Numbered from the stretch's first letter, positions 1 to 6,270 are shown. The stretch: 7,840 bases of DNA from Candidatus Brocadia sp. (GCA_030837935.1 JAUQXU010000422.1:1-7840); one strand, 5' to 3'. Program-made: numbers and translations. The notes: a model not told the origin generated them from the letters alone.

Positions 1-179
1 ATTTTATATTTTGCAGGAATGTGATGATTTATTTTGATAAACAAACACAGGCTGAACTGGTGGCAAAATTTTACAAGTATCTTGCTCACGATGGATATCT
101 TTTTATTGGTCACTCTGAAAGTCTTGCCGGCACGGATAGTAAATTCCGGTATGTACGACCTACCATTTATCAGAAATAA
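1..179 (+). CDS. cheR: Chemotaxis protein methyltransferase CheR, C-terminal fragment
   Basis: Only the last 58 codons lie in the window; the reading frame begins at position 3 and ends with TAA at 177-179. CheR transfers methyl groups from S-adenosylmethionine to glutamates of chemoreceptors in the cytoplasm. The fragment shows the usual CheR ending: a F-C-R-N-V-M-I-Y-F-D segment right at the edge (codons 4-13 of the fragment), then a helix, then G-Y-L-F-I-G-H-S-E-S-L and a closing P-T-I-Y segment. This is the end of the SAM-binding methyltransferase domain. The cheB start lies 70 bases downstream on the same strand, so the two opposing adaptation enzymes are almost certainly co-transcribed. 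The N-terminus is cut only by the window edge, and nothing suggests decay. Confidence 0.93.
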   Translation, partial: FIFCRNVMIYFDKQTQAELVAKFYKYLAHDGYLFIGHSESLAGTDSKFRYVRPTIYQK

Positions 180-249
180 TATATGATAGATCAACTTCTT
201 TTGTTGGTTTTTGCTATTTTGAAACAGAAGATTTACAAGGAGACTCAAC

Positions 250-1308
250 ATGGTAAAAAGAATAAAAGTATTGATTGTAGATGATTCTGCTGTAGTCAGA
301 AAAATATTATCAACGGGTTTGAGTAAAGATCGTGAGATAGAAGTTGTAGGGACGGCAGCAGACCCATTTATTGCCAGGGACAAAATTATAAGTTTAAAAC
401 CCGATGTAATTACCCTGGATGTAGAAATGCCCAGGATGGATGGTATCTCTTTCTTGCAAAGATTAATGGCATACTATCCCTTGCCCGTTATTATGGTCAG
501 TTCATTAACACAGGCAGGCTGTGAAACTACGCTGAAGGCTTTAGAAGTAGGCGCATTGGATTTTGTAGCTAAACCATCATTGGACGTTTCGCATACACTC
601 AATGAGATAGTAACCGAATTATCTGAAAAAATAAAAGAATCAGCGCATGTGAAAGTTAAAAAAAGAGAACAGGATAAAAATACCGATAATAAAAACACAA
701 ACATCAGCCGCGCTCAGACAAGCCATGCGTTAATCAGCAGCACGCACAAGATCGTTGCAATTGGGGCATCTACAGGCGGAACGGAGGCGCTTAAAGCGGT
801 ATTGATGCAGATGCCGCCTAACGCCCCGGGCATACTGATCGTGCAACACATGCCTCAGTTATTTACAAAATCATTTGCTGACCGGTTAAATTCTCTGTGT
901 TCTATTGAAGTGAGAGAGGCAAAAGACGGAGACAGCATTATTCCCGGTCTGGCGCTGATTGCGCCGGGAAATTATCACATGGAATTACGAAGAAACGGTG
1001 CCCGATATTATGTAACGACACAGCAGGAAGTCCCGGTTTGTCGCCATAGACCGTCAGTTGAAGTGTTATTTGGATCGGTTGCAAAATATGCAGGCGCCAA
1101 TGCCGTTGGTGTTATTATGACGGGCATGGGCGATGATGGTGCAAACGGCCTTTTGAAAATGAAAGAAGCAGGAGCCAAAACACTGGCACAGGATGAGGAA
1201 AGTTGTGTGGTATTCGGTATGCCAAAAGAAGCAATCAAATTGGGTGCAACCGATACCGTTGTTCCGCTGAATAAAATTACTTCCACTATTTTATCGTCAT
1301 TAAATTAA
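250..1308 (+). CDS. cheB: Chemotaxis response regulator / protein-glutamate methylesterase CheB
   Basis: This is a complete 352-residue CheB, the normal length for the family. It removes methyl groups from chemoreceptors (and can deamidate glutamines) when activated by CheA phosphorylation. Residues 1-120 form the receiver domain, with acidic pocket D11-D12, phospho-acceptor D57 in L-D-V-E-M-P, S84, and K108 in A-K-P. A polar Lys/Asn-rich linker follows at about 125-165. Residues 167-352 are the esterase, with triad S174 (G-A-S-T-G-G), H200 (V-Q-H-M-P) and D296 (T-G-M-G-D-D-G). These equal the Salmonella triad S164/H190/D286 shifted by exactly ten. The start has a good Shine-Dalgarno, AAGGAG at 237-242. 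It lies between cheR and a hemerythrin frame 54 bases downstream. All catalytic residues are present, so it should be active. Confidence 0.97.
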   Translation: MVKRIKVLIVDDSAVVRKILSTGLSKDREIEVVGTAADPFIARDKIISLKPDVITLDVEMPRMDGISFLQRLMAYYPLPVIMVSSLTQAGCETTLKALEVGALDFVAKPSLDVSHTLNEIVTELSEKIKESAHVKVKKREQDKNTDNKNTNISRAQTSHALISSTHKIVAIGASTGGTEALKAVLMQMPPNAPGILIVQHMPQLFTKSFADRLNSLCSIEVREAKDGDSIIPGLALIAPGNYHMELRRNGARYYVTTQQEVPVCRHRPSVEVLFGSVAKYAGANAVGVIMTGMGDDGANGLLKMKEAGAKTLAQDEESCVVFGMPKEAIKLGATDTVVPLNKITSTILSSLN

Positions 1309-1362
1309 AGGATTTTAGGTGTCATTGTATTTCTTAAACAATTTTTGGAAGGAAGATGAAAT

Positions 1363-1767
1363 ATGGCATTGCAATGGAGTAATGAACTAACAGTAGGAGT
1401 GGGTGCAATCGACGAATAGCATAAGGGAATATTTAGCAGGGTAAATAATTTGCTGAGTGCGATGGCGCAAGGGAAGGGAAAAGATGAAGTTGGGAAGGTA
1501 ATTGCATTTTTAGCAGATTATGTCACAAAGCATTTCAAGGCGGAAGAAGAAATTATGGAGAAACATAATTACGGTGGTATTTCGTCACAGAAGACAGAAC
1601 ATGCGCAATTTATAAGAGACTTTTCCGACTTAAAAAAGGATTTTGGAAAAAATGGCGTTACCACGCATCTCGTATTACAAGTTCAGAATAAGTTATGTAA
1701 TTGGCTGAAGAACCATATAGGGAATGAAGACAAAAAAATCGGTATGTTTTTAAAGAAGTCCGCGTAG
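1363..1767 (+). pseudogene. Bacteriohemerythrin gene interrupted by an in-frame TAG at codon 19
   Basis: From ATG 1363 the frame encodes a 134-codon bacteriohemerythrin, a typical length, with one internal TAG at 1417-1419. Bacteriohemerythrins are four-helix proteins that bind O2 at a non-haem di-iron site. The start looks natural: M-A-L-Q-W follows GGAAGGA at 1347-1353. The TAG falls where the family has glutamine in I-D-x-Q-H, so one C-to-T change (CAG to TAG) explains it. Downstream ligands are visible: H20, H57 and E61 (H-F-x3-E), H80, H118 and D123 (H-x4-D). The usual first His of H-x3-H is Q76 instead. The gene ends in its own TAG. Restart at TTG 1450 would lose helix A and H20. Position behind cheB suggests a role in oxygen-linked taxis. 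It may be a fresh pseudogene, a readthrough gene or a base-call error. Confidence 0.8.
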
Positions 1768-1801
1768 TTTCTGACTTTTGTTCAACATCGGAATCTTTAA
1801 T

Positions 1802-1815
1802 TAGGCCTTCGGCTA
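1802..1815. repeat. Small hairpin in the convergent 3' region
   Basis: The sequence TAGGCCTTCGGCTA can fold as TAG(G)CC / GG-CTA around a TTC loop with one bulged base. It lies 35 bases after the hemerythrin stop and 11 bases before a longer palindrome. It could be a weak transcript end for the che operon, although no T-tract follows. It may instead be part of the same repeat cluster as the two palindromes downstream. Confidence 0.35.
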
Positions 1816-1825
1816 CTTTCCTAAC

Positions 1826-1852
1826 GTAGATCGACGAGGCTCGTCGCTCTAC
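1826..1852. repeat. Near-perfect palindrome (REP-like hairpin)
   Basis: The core CGACGAG (1832-1838) is separated by one base from its exact complement CTCGTCG (1840-1846). Beyond a single mismatch (1831/1847), five further pairs follow (GTAGA at 1826-1830 with TCTAC at 1848-1852). The full element is a 12-pair stem. It sits in the non-coding gap between two convergent genes, the usual site of REP-type elements. The compact GC-rich core contrasts with the AT-rich surroundings. That it is repeated elsewhere in the genome is inference. Confidence 0.6.
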
Positions 1853-1883
1853 AACCACAGCTTTGTAATTCCTTAACATATAA

Positions 1884-1966
1884 GGGTGGATTAAGGCGTT
1901 GGTTTTTACGCCGAATCCACCAAACTATTTCCAGGAAAGGTGGATTCGCTCTCGCTTAATCCACCC
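1884..1966. repeat. Paired inverted hairpin units (BIME-like element)
   Basis: Four copies of the core GGTGGATT or its complement AATCCACC lie here in alternating orientation. GGTGGATT (1885-1892) pairs with AATCCACC (1914-1921), forming one hairpin strengthened by GGCG/CGCC. GGTGGATT (1939-1946) pairs with AATCCACC (1958-1965), forming the second. The two hairpins also nest as one long palindrome: GGGTGGATTAAG (1884-1895) is the exact complement of 1955-1966, and GAATCCACC (1913-1921) of GGTGGATTC (1939-1947). This double, inverted arrangement is typical of bacterial interspersed mosaic elements. Read leftward, the second hairpin is followed by TTTCC about 40 bases past the cobB stop, so it may also help end that transcript. 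Confidence 0.65.
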
Positions 1967-2007
1967 TACCGCAAAACCGCATGAATAAAATGAAAATTCC
2001 TATACTA

Positions 2008-3399
2008 TTAAGCTCTTTTTGAGATCATGCATAAAAAATGTTTTACTAAGTTGGAATCAGTTGCAAAATGAACATGGGTATAAGACCCCAGCACTCGGTC
2101 TGTGAAAAGGCCATCTGGTCGTGATTTATTGTCATCGCATTTAGAAATTGAATAGGCAAATGCCGTATTATCAGGCACATGCAGTGATGACCAATGAAAT
2201 TCATGCGCCTTGAATACATCTCCTCTATTGCACAGGAGATTATCGTGTACTGCCCGAACAGTGATGTAACCCAAACCCTGCCTTTTGTTCTCCATCTTCG
2301 TTATCCCTTTGAGAATTCCACACATCTCATGTGATTTGTGCTTAAAATCTACCATCTGTTCAAGCAAATACATCATTCCGCCACATTCTCCATAAATAAC
2401 CACACCATTCTTATGCGCCTTCCTGATGGATTCCTTCATAGTGGTATTCGACGCAAGCAAGGAGGCATATAATTCCGGAAAACCACCCCCAATATATAAA
2501 CCGTCAATATCTGACGGCACGTATTTATCATACAGAGGGCTAAAATACGTTAATTCTGCACCATATGACTCCAAAAGATCCAGGTTGTCCTGATAATAAA
2601 AGTTAAATGCTTCATCTATGGCAACGGCAATTCTGAAATGAAATCGTTCATTGATATTGTAAAATAATGTTTTCTGAAATGAGGGGAGATTGTTTGATAA
2701 GGATGCAATGCTGATCAATTTATCGATATCCACGGAAGTCGACAACAAATTCCCGATCTTTTGATATCCGGATTTTGAAAGCTCCTGTTCCACTGAAGGA
2801 ACCAAACCCAGATGCCGTTCCGGCAATGTTATATCTTCATCAAAAGGAAGGTGCCCCAACACAGGGATTTTACAATTGTCTTCGATCGTTTTTTTTAAAG
2901 AGGCATAGTGTCTTTCACTTTTAATTCTATTCAGGATTACCCCCCCGATATTTATCTCTTTATCAAAATTCTTATACCCAGATACAATTGCACCTGCACT
3001 GCGTGACATTCCCCGAGCGTCCATTACCAATATCGCAGGTATATCTAATATCTTAGCAAGGTGCGCTGTACTCCCTAATTCCGTCCCATCCAGACATCCA
3101 TCGTATAATCCCATTACCCCTTCGATCACTGCCATGTTCGATCCCACACAGGCGCGTTCAAATAATTCCAGACACACATCACGGCTCATGAGCCACGTAT
3201 CCAGGTTACGTGATGGCTGTCCCGTGATGGCCGTGTGATGTGAGGGATCAATATAATCGGGTCCAACCTTATAGCCCTGGACTTTGTAACCCTTGTCTTT
3301 TAACACCGACATCAAACCCAGGGTAATGGTTGTTTTACCAACACCGCTATGCGTGCCAGCTATCAATATCCTTGGACAATGAGATAGAGGGTGTTTCAT
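2008..3399 (-). CDS. cobB: Cobyrinic acid a,c-diamide synthase (CbiA/CobB)
   Basis: This 463-residue protein has the normal length and layout of the glutamine-dependent enzyme that amidates the a and c side chains of (hydrogeno)cobyrinic acid in corrinoid/B12 synthesis. The N-terminal ATPase half has P-loop G15-T-H-S-G-V-G-K-T, then V-G-P-D-Y-I-D-P-S-H-H (45-55) and the E-G-V-M-G-L-Y-D-G segment (93-101). The C-terminal class I glutamine amidotransferase half has G-G-G-F-P-E, the nucleophile C339 in Y-G-E-C-G-G, and the closing Y-T-H-V-H-F (440-445) that supplies the histidine. The start is ATG 3399 with only a weak Shine-Dalgarno; the glycine-rich loop 15 residues in supports this start. It is convergent with the che operon. 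No other cobalamin gene is visible, so the pathway is presumably scattered. The alternative CobB-like hydrogenobyrinate form cannot be told apart from sequence alone. Confidence 0.95.
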   Translation of the reverse strand: MKHPLSHCPRILIAGTHSGVGKTTITLGLMSVLKDKGYKVQGYKVGPDYIDPSHHTAITGQPSRNLDTWLMSRDVCLELFERACVGSNMAVIEGVMGLYDGCLDGTELGSTAHLAKILDIPAILVMDARGMSRSAGAIVSGYKNFDKEINIGGVILNRIKSERHYASLKKTIEDNCKIPVLGHLPFDEDITLPERHLGLVPSVEQELSKSGYQKIGNLLSTSVDIDKLISIASLSNNLPSFQKTLFYNINERFHFRIAVAIDEAFNFYYQDNLDLLESYGAELTYFSPLYDKYVPSDIDGLYIGGGFPELYASLLASNTTMKESIRKAHKNGVVIYGECGGMMYLLEQMVDFKHKSHEMCGILKGITKMENKRQGLGYITVRAVHDNLLCNRGDVFKAHEFHWSSLHVPDNTAFAYSISKCDDNKSRPDGLFTDRVLGSYTHVHFATDSNLVKHFLCMISKRA

Positions 3400-3554
3400 A
3401 ATTTACCGTTAGAGAATTTCAAATATTCCCCCCTGTATTTCCTGTAAACTGTAAGATTAAATGGGGTTGTCTATGCCTATTCAAGCAGATTCGAAAATAT
3501 GGAGGCATCAAAAAAAGTCGATAGCGAGTCAATGGAATTCTGATTAAACACTAA

Positions 3555-3583
3555 ATTTTATATTGTTATCCAATACCGGTCAA
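3555..3583 (-). promoter_or_regulatory. Predicted sigma70-type promoter for cobB
   Basis: On the minus strand a -35 TTGACC (3583-3578, 5 of 6 consensus) is followed after exactly 17 bases by a -10 TAAAAT (3560-3555, 5 of 6). Transcription would start near 3548, leaving a leader of about 150 bases before the cobB ATG. The promoter starts only about 20 bases past the stop of the upstream barrel gene, so cobB would be transcribed separately from it. The leader (3400-3548) shows no cobalamin riboswitch B12 box that I can recognise. Confidence 0.5.
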
Positions 3584-3601
3584 GTATTTCATCTGAAAAT
3601 A

Positions 3602-4720
3602 TTAAAAAGCCCATACGATTGAAGCCATAGCCCTCCAGTCCACTACCTGCTGGATGCCTCTGGCATTCTGGTATATGGGCTTTTGAAATTTCAGATCAAT
3701 ACTACCGCCAGTCTTTGGAATCTTTATCTGAATAGAAGGAGAAACAGAGAGAGAGGTAATGCCTGTGTTATCGGTATTATCTAAAAGGGATTCATCAGGT
3801 CTTGAGTATTTGTCATCGTGATCGGTATCTTGCCCTGCATAGAATAGATTTAGCTCTAAACCAGGATTTACGTGGTTGGTTATTTCGTATCTGGCAATAA
3901 GATCAAATGATATTTTATCCCCAAATTCATAACCCTCGTCGCCTTCTGTAGTCATGTGGTAGAGAAGCGTGGTTTGGAATACCAGCGGATGAAAAGCATG
4001 CAGATATGTAGCGAGAAATAATGGATCCCATGAGCCTGTTCCTGGCTGCATCGCCGCATGAACGAGATCACCAGAGGCAAATTTTTTATCATTTTCCCCT
4101 GTAGGGGTTTTTATCCCCAGACCCAAGATAAATTTTTTCGTTGGAAGAGTTGGTTTATCAGTAAAAAGCGTATAAAGTCCCATAAGGGTCATGTCCCCCA
4201 GCCCCTCAACCGTATCCATCTTCATATCCATCCTCATGTCGCTTTCTGAAGCGGTACTTGCAAATGTTCTAAAATACATCTGTGGCACAAGCGATGCTTT
4301 ATAATGATGATGATGGCTTCCTGCACCCCTTGTCACCATCCTCATATTCATGTCATTTATGACATAGGGGACTGTGGCCATGAATTGGAGTCTTTCGGTA
4401 GCAGCGTATGCACCCAAGAGGGTGTATTTCTGCATAATCATCCGTGTAGGAATGGAAAAGCTCTTTGCCTCTTCTGGCATTTCCGGCCATTCTGCAGCTA
4501 CATTATCCAATACTGAATTATGACTTATCTTATGGCTTCCATCTTTAATAGTCATCATATTAGTATATTCATACTGAAGGGAAAGTCCAAAATTCGGCGC
4601 AATGGTTACACCCGAGATTGTTGCCTCTGCGAGTGATCTTGACAAACAACATTCACCATGGGCATAAACAATCCCGTTCATAAAAATTAAAAATAAAAAA
4701 ATCGTAACTAAAATTCTCAT
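3602..4720 (-). CDS. Outer-membrane beta-barrel protein with Met- and His-rich motifs (phenol_MetA_deg-like transporter family)
   Basis: The 372-residue protein begins with a signal peptide (hydrophobic 3-19, likely cleaved after V-Y-A20). It ends in W-A-F; a terminal Phe is typical of outer-membrane barrels. G-L-G-D-M-T (about 173-178), I-K-T-P-T-G (203-208) and Q-P-G-T-G-S-W-D (225-232) resemble the uncharacterised barrel family often annotated as transporter or MetA-pathway protein. Unusual are H-G-E-C-C after the cleavage site, M124-x-M-x-M128, four consecutive His (136-139) and alternating Met at 162-168, which suggest soft-metal contact such as copper. The start is ATG 4720, because AAGGGA (4731-4736) is well placed and the signal peptide begins there; a TTG two codons upstream is less likely. 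A strong terminator lies just upstream, so it probably has its own promoter. The substrate is unknown. Confidence 0.72.
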   Translation of the reverse strand: MRILVTIFLFLIFMNGIVYAHGECCLSRSLAEATISGVTIAPNFGLSLQYEYTNMMTIKDGSHKISHNSVLDNVAAEWPEMPEEAKSFSIPTRMIMQKYTLLGAYAATERLQFMATVPYVINDMNMRMVTRGAGSHHHHYKASLVPQMYFRTFASTASESDMRMDMKMDTVEGLGDMTLMGLYTLFTDKPTLPTKKFILGLGIKTPTGENDKKFASGDLVHAAMQPGTGSWDPLFLATYLHAFHPLVFQTTLLYHMTTEGDEGYEFGDKISFDLIARYEITNHVNPGLELNLFYAGQDTDHDDKYSRPDESLLDNTDNTGITSLSVSPSIQIKIPKTGGSIDLKFQKPIYQNARGIQQVVDWRAMASIVWAF

Positions 4721-4730
4721 AGGCAATATT

Positions 4731-4736
4731 TCCCTT
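4731..4736 (-). promoter_or_regulatory. Shine-Dalgarno fixing the second barrel gene start
   Basis: AAGGGA on the minus strand lies 10 bases before ATG 4720. It is too close to the in-frame TTG at 4726 to serve it, which supports ATG 4720 as the start. Confidence 0.6.
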
Positions 4737-4760
4737 AGATTAGTGCAGTACGCTGAAGCA

Positions 4761-4796
4761 AAAAAGGGATAATGTTATACTTCATTATCCCTTTTT
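4761..4796. terminator. Symmetrical Rho-independent terminator
   Basis: AAAAAGGGATAATG (4761-4774) is the exact complement of CATTATCCCTTTTT (4783-4796), with an 8-base loop between them. The 14-pair stem carries an A-run on one side and a T-run on the other, so it could terminate transcription in both directions. Read leftward it lies about 80 bases after the end of the interrupted secreted-protein frame and about 40 bases before the second barrel gene. It should insulate the two, or act as an attenuator in the barrel leader. Confidence 0.85.
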
Positions 4797-4874
4797 CTTA
4801 AGAAGAATTTGTTCTAAACTGTACGTGTTAAAGCTTCACTACAGCAAAGTCTTCGATACTTTTGCCGGATATTT

Positions 4875-5525
4875 TCAATGGGTATGTCCACTTTCTCTCG
4901 GCATCTCTAACATTCCGTGAATTTTCAGGGGGTACTCTTTCTTGTTTTGAAAACCGGCATCAAAAGTTTTAATTATGGGTTTTACTGTAAAATGAATTTC
5001 ATCAGAGTGTTTATTAATAGCTACATGACCCTTAATGTGTCTGTTAGCAAAGCTCAATATCTTGCCACTTTATGTAGTACCGCTTCCATCGGTTATAGAA
5101 AAACATTCATCCATATCAATTGCATCTTGCACGGTTTTCCCATGCTTATTTAAGATTCTCTCAATCACGTCTGCAATACCATCCTCGCTTAAATCCAATG
5201 GAAATTCATCAGTTTTTATTGAATACTTATTTTCACGATAAGAGCTAACCCGAATAGTTTCTTCATCCAGAGAATCACCACACCCTGTTGTTTCTGATCC
5301 AAACTCAAAACTAAAGATTGCTTCATCAAAATTACCATTGGTATCCCCATGCCCCCATTGAGATATAGTTACTGCTCCACTGACTTCTTCTTTAATTGTC
5401 TCGTCCGCTACTTTTATCTCAATTGTTCCGTTAAAATCGACTGTTTCATGTGCTAATGCCTGGTATGCAGGACTAAAAGCAGCCGTAATCGAAAATGCAA
5501 AAATAGTTATTAGACATTTCTTCAT
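4875..5525 (-). pseudogene. Secreted acidic protein of unknown family, interrupted by an in-frame TAA at codon 152
   Basis: From ATG 5525 the frame encodes a signal peptide (M-K-K, hydrophobic core, likely cleavage A-L-A25 before H-E), then an acidic soluble domain. Translation stops at TAA 5072-5070 after 151 residues. The same frame then continues without another stop for 64 codons to TGA at 4877-4875. The continuation has protein-like composition (H-I-K-G-H-V, I-H-F-T-V, a closing S-G-H-T-H) and no ribosome site of its own. I therefore read it as one gene of 216 codons with one nonsense change (for example CAA to TAA). The exported product would be periplasmic; His is frequent in the tail. 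I do not recognise the family. Neighbours suggest a metal-related role. Alternatives are a genuine 151-residue protein with a neutral 3' remnant, or a base error. Confidence 0.62.
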
Positions 5526-5530
5526 ATAAA

Positions 5531-5535
5531 CCTCC
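5531..5535 (-). promoter_or_regulatory. Shine-Dalgarno fixing the start of the interrupted secreted-protein gene
   Basis: GGAGG on the minus strand lies 5 bases before ATG 5525. It overlaps an in-frame ATG at 5537, so that upstream ATG is not the real start. Beginning at 5525 gives a classical M-K-K signal-peptide N-terminus. Confidence 0.75.
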
Positions 5536-5577
5536 ATTTGATATTAATAATAAGAATTTCAACATTGAGTTCCTTAA

Positions 5578-5608
5578 GTCGGTCTGTACTGAAAGCGCAC
5601 AGACTGAC
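5578..5608. repeat. Hairpin in the leader of the interrupted secreted-protein gene
   Basis: GTCGGTCTGT (5578-5587) pairs with ACAGACTGAC (5599-5608) as a 10-pair stem with one G-T wobble and an 11-base loop. It lies about 50 bases upstream of ATG 5525, inside the roughly 200-base gap after the Cys-rich gene. No T-run follows on either strand, so it is not a standard terminator. A structured leader or a protein-binding site are possible readings. I see no gene in the rest of 5526-5733. Confidence 0.45.
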
Positions 5609-5733
5609 CGCTTCATTCCTTCAGCATGATATGTAATAGCAATAGTATCACTCTGAGCGAAATGAGGCTATCTTACGCAAAAACAGAGAAATGAGATCAA
5701 AATTATACGATTTTATTGAATCTGGATTGGATT

Positions 5734-6165
5734 TTATATGAAATGTCTGGGGGGTTTCCCCGGTGGAGACAAAAATACTTCAAGAAGATCGATTGAAATG
5801 TCATGAGAAAGAAAACACAGAAATGATTCTTTTATTGGCTGAACCTGGTTCTCCAATATATATTTAGCTGTAAAGGTTATACTGCTAAGTAGGTCACTTC
5901 CATATTTACAGTTTACGCTACTGATAAATACATGAAAGCCGTTTCTCTGTTCGTTGCTGTTCTGAAATTTATCGTGGTTTTTGAAAAGTCCACAGCAACA
6001 ATGCGCCTTACAATCAGATTCCGACTTGCAGCCACAGCGGTGTCCCTTGCAAGGGAAATCTTCAGATTTCGTGACAGAAGTTACCCTTATACCGTCATTA
6101 CATAACATCATGCATACAATGACTAAAATTTGAATATATGAGAGTATCTTATTACTTTTACTCAT
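5734..6165 (-). CDS. Small Cys-rich exported protein, putative metal-binding
   Basis: This 143-residue protein has an N-terminal hydrophobic stretch (about 8-21) that may be a signal peptide or membrane anchor. A compact cluster follows, with Cys at 39, 44, 46, 52, 56, 57 and 58 plus H42 and H55: F-P-C-x4-C-G-C-x5-C-x3-C-C-C. From memory this pattern matches short uncharacterised proteins of planctomycetes and other bacteria, where it introduces a conserved segment; the later part here is divergent. The C-terminus is proline-rich (S-P-P-G-K-P-P-R). Seven thiols in 20 residues suggest binding of copper, zinc or mercury, or a redox role. The start ATG 6165 has no clear Shine-Dalgarno. It follows the YHS lipoprotein by about 105 bases on the same strand. 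No precise function can be given. Confidence 0.68.
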   Translation of the reverse strand: MSKSNKILSYIQILVIVCMMLCNDGIRVTSVTKSEDFPCKGHRCGCKSESDCKAHCCCGLFKNHDKFQNSNEQRNGFHVFISSVNCKYGSDLLSSITFTAKYILENQVQPIKESFLCFLSHDISIDLLEVFLSPPGKPPRHFI

Positions 6166-6224
6166 AAGTAAACATTTATTATCATTCGTTTAAAATTGGG
6201 AGACTTCTTTTACCACAGGCATTA

Positions 6225-6251
6225 AGAAAAGGCACGTATTTTTCACGTTCC
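6225..6251 (-). terminator. Possible weak terminator after the YHS lipoprotein gene
   Basis: On the minus strand GGAACGT (6251-6245) can pair with ACGTGCC (6237-6231) with one mismatch around a 7-base A-rich loop. It is followed at once by TTTTCTT. It begins about 20 bases after the TGA of the lipoprotein gene. The stem is short and imperfect, so it may only partly reduce transcription into the Cys-rich gene. Confidence 0.35.
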
Positions 6252-6270
6252 TTTGTAACTAGCGGTTATT

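Noticed and set aside
1008..1286. Antisense open frame opposite cheB (and a similar one at 7361-7711 opposite the first barrel)
   Set aside because: Both lie fully inside well-supported genes and show no domain. They are shadows of the coding frame.
1417..1419. Recoding of TAG (e.g. to glutamine or pyrrolysine)
   Set aside because: The same gene ends with TAG, and TAA and TGA end the other genes in the window, so general reassignment is not supported. The site is also a family glutamine, not a known pyrrolysine site.
1450..1767. Shortened hemerythrin starting at TTG 1450
   Set aside because: It would lack helix A and ligand H20 and has no ribosome site. The intact start region at 1363 explains the frame better.
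1802..1966. CRISPR array
   Set aside because: The repeats alternate in orientation and have no regular spacers; they are hairpin units, not direct repeats.
4875..5057. Separate small gene starting at TTG
   Set aside because: It is in the same frame as the upstream secreted-protein gene, directly after its stop, with no ribosome site. Continuation of a broken gene is simpler.
5641..5672. Degenerate copy of a C-T-C-T-G-A-G-C-G-A type interspersed repeat
   Set aside because: The pairing arms are short and imperfect, and without other copies to compare it cannot be supported.
5702..5707. Perfect TATAAT on the minus strand upstream of the interrupted secreted-protein gene
   Set aside because: No -35-like hexamer occurs at 16-18 bases and there is no extended -10. 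In AT-rich DNA this can arise by chance.
5742..5765. G/C-run hairpin near the 3' end of the Cys-rich gene
   Set aside because: The stem is only about four pairs, lies inside the coding frame and is explained by Pro and Gly codons of the proline-rich tail.
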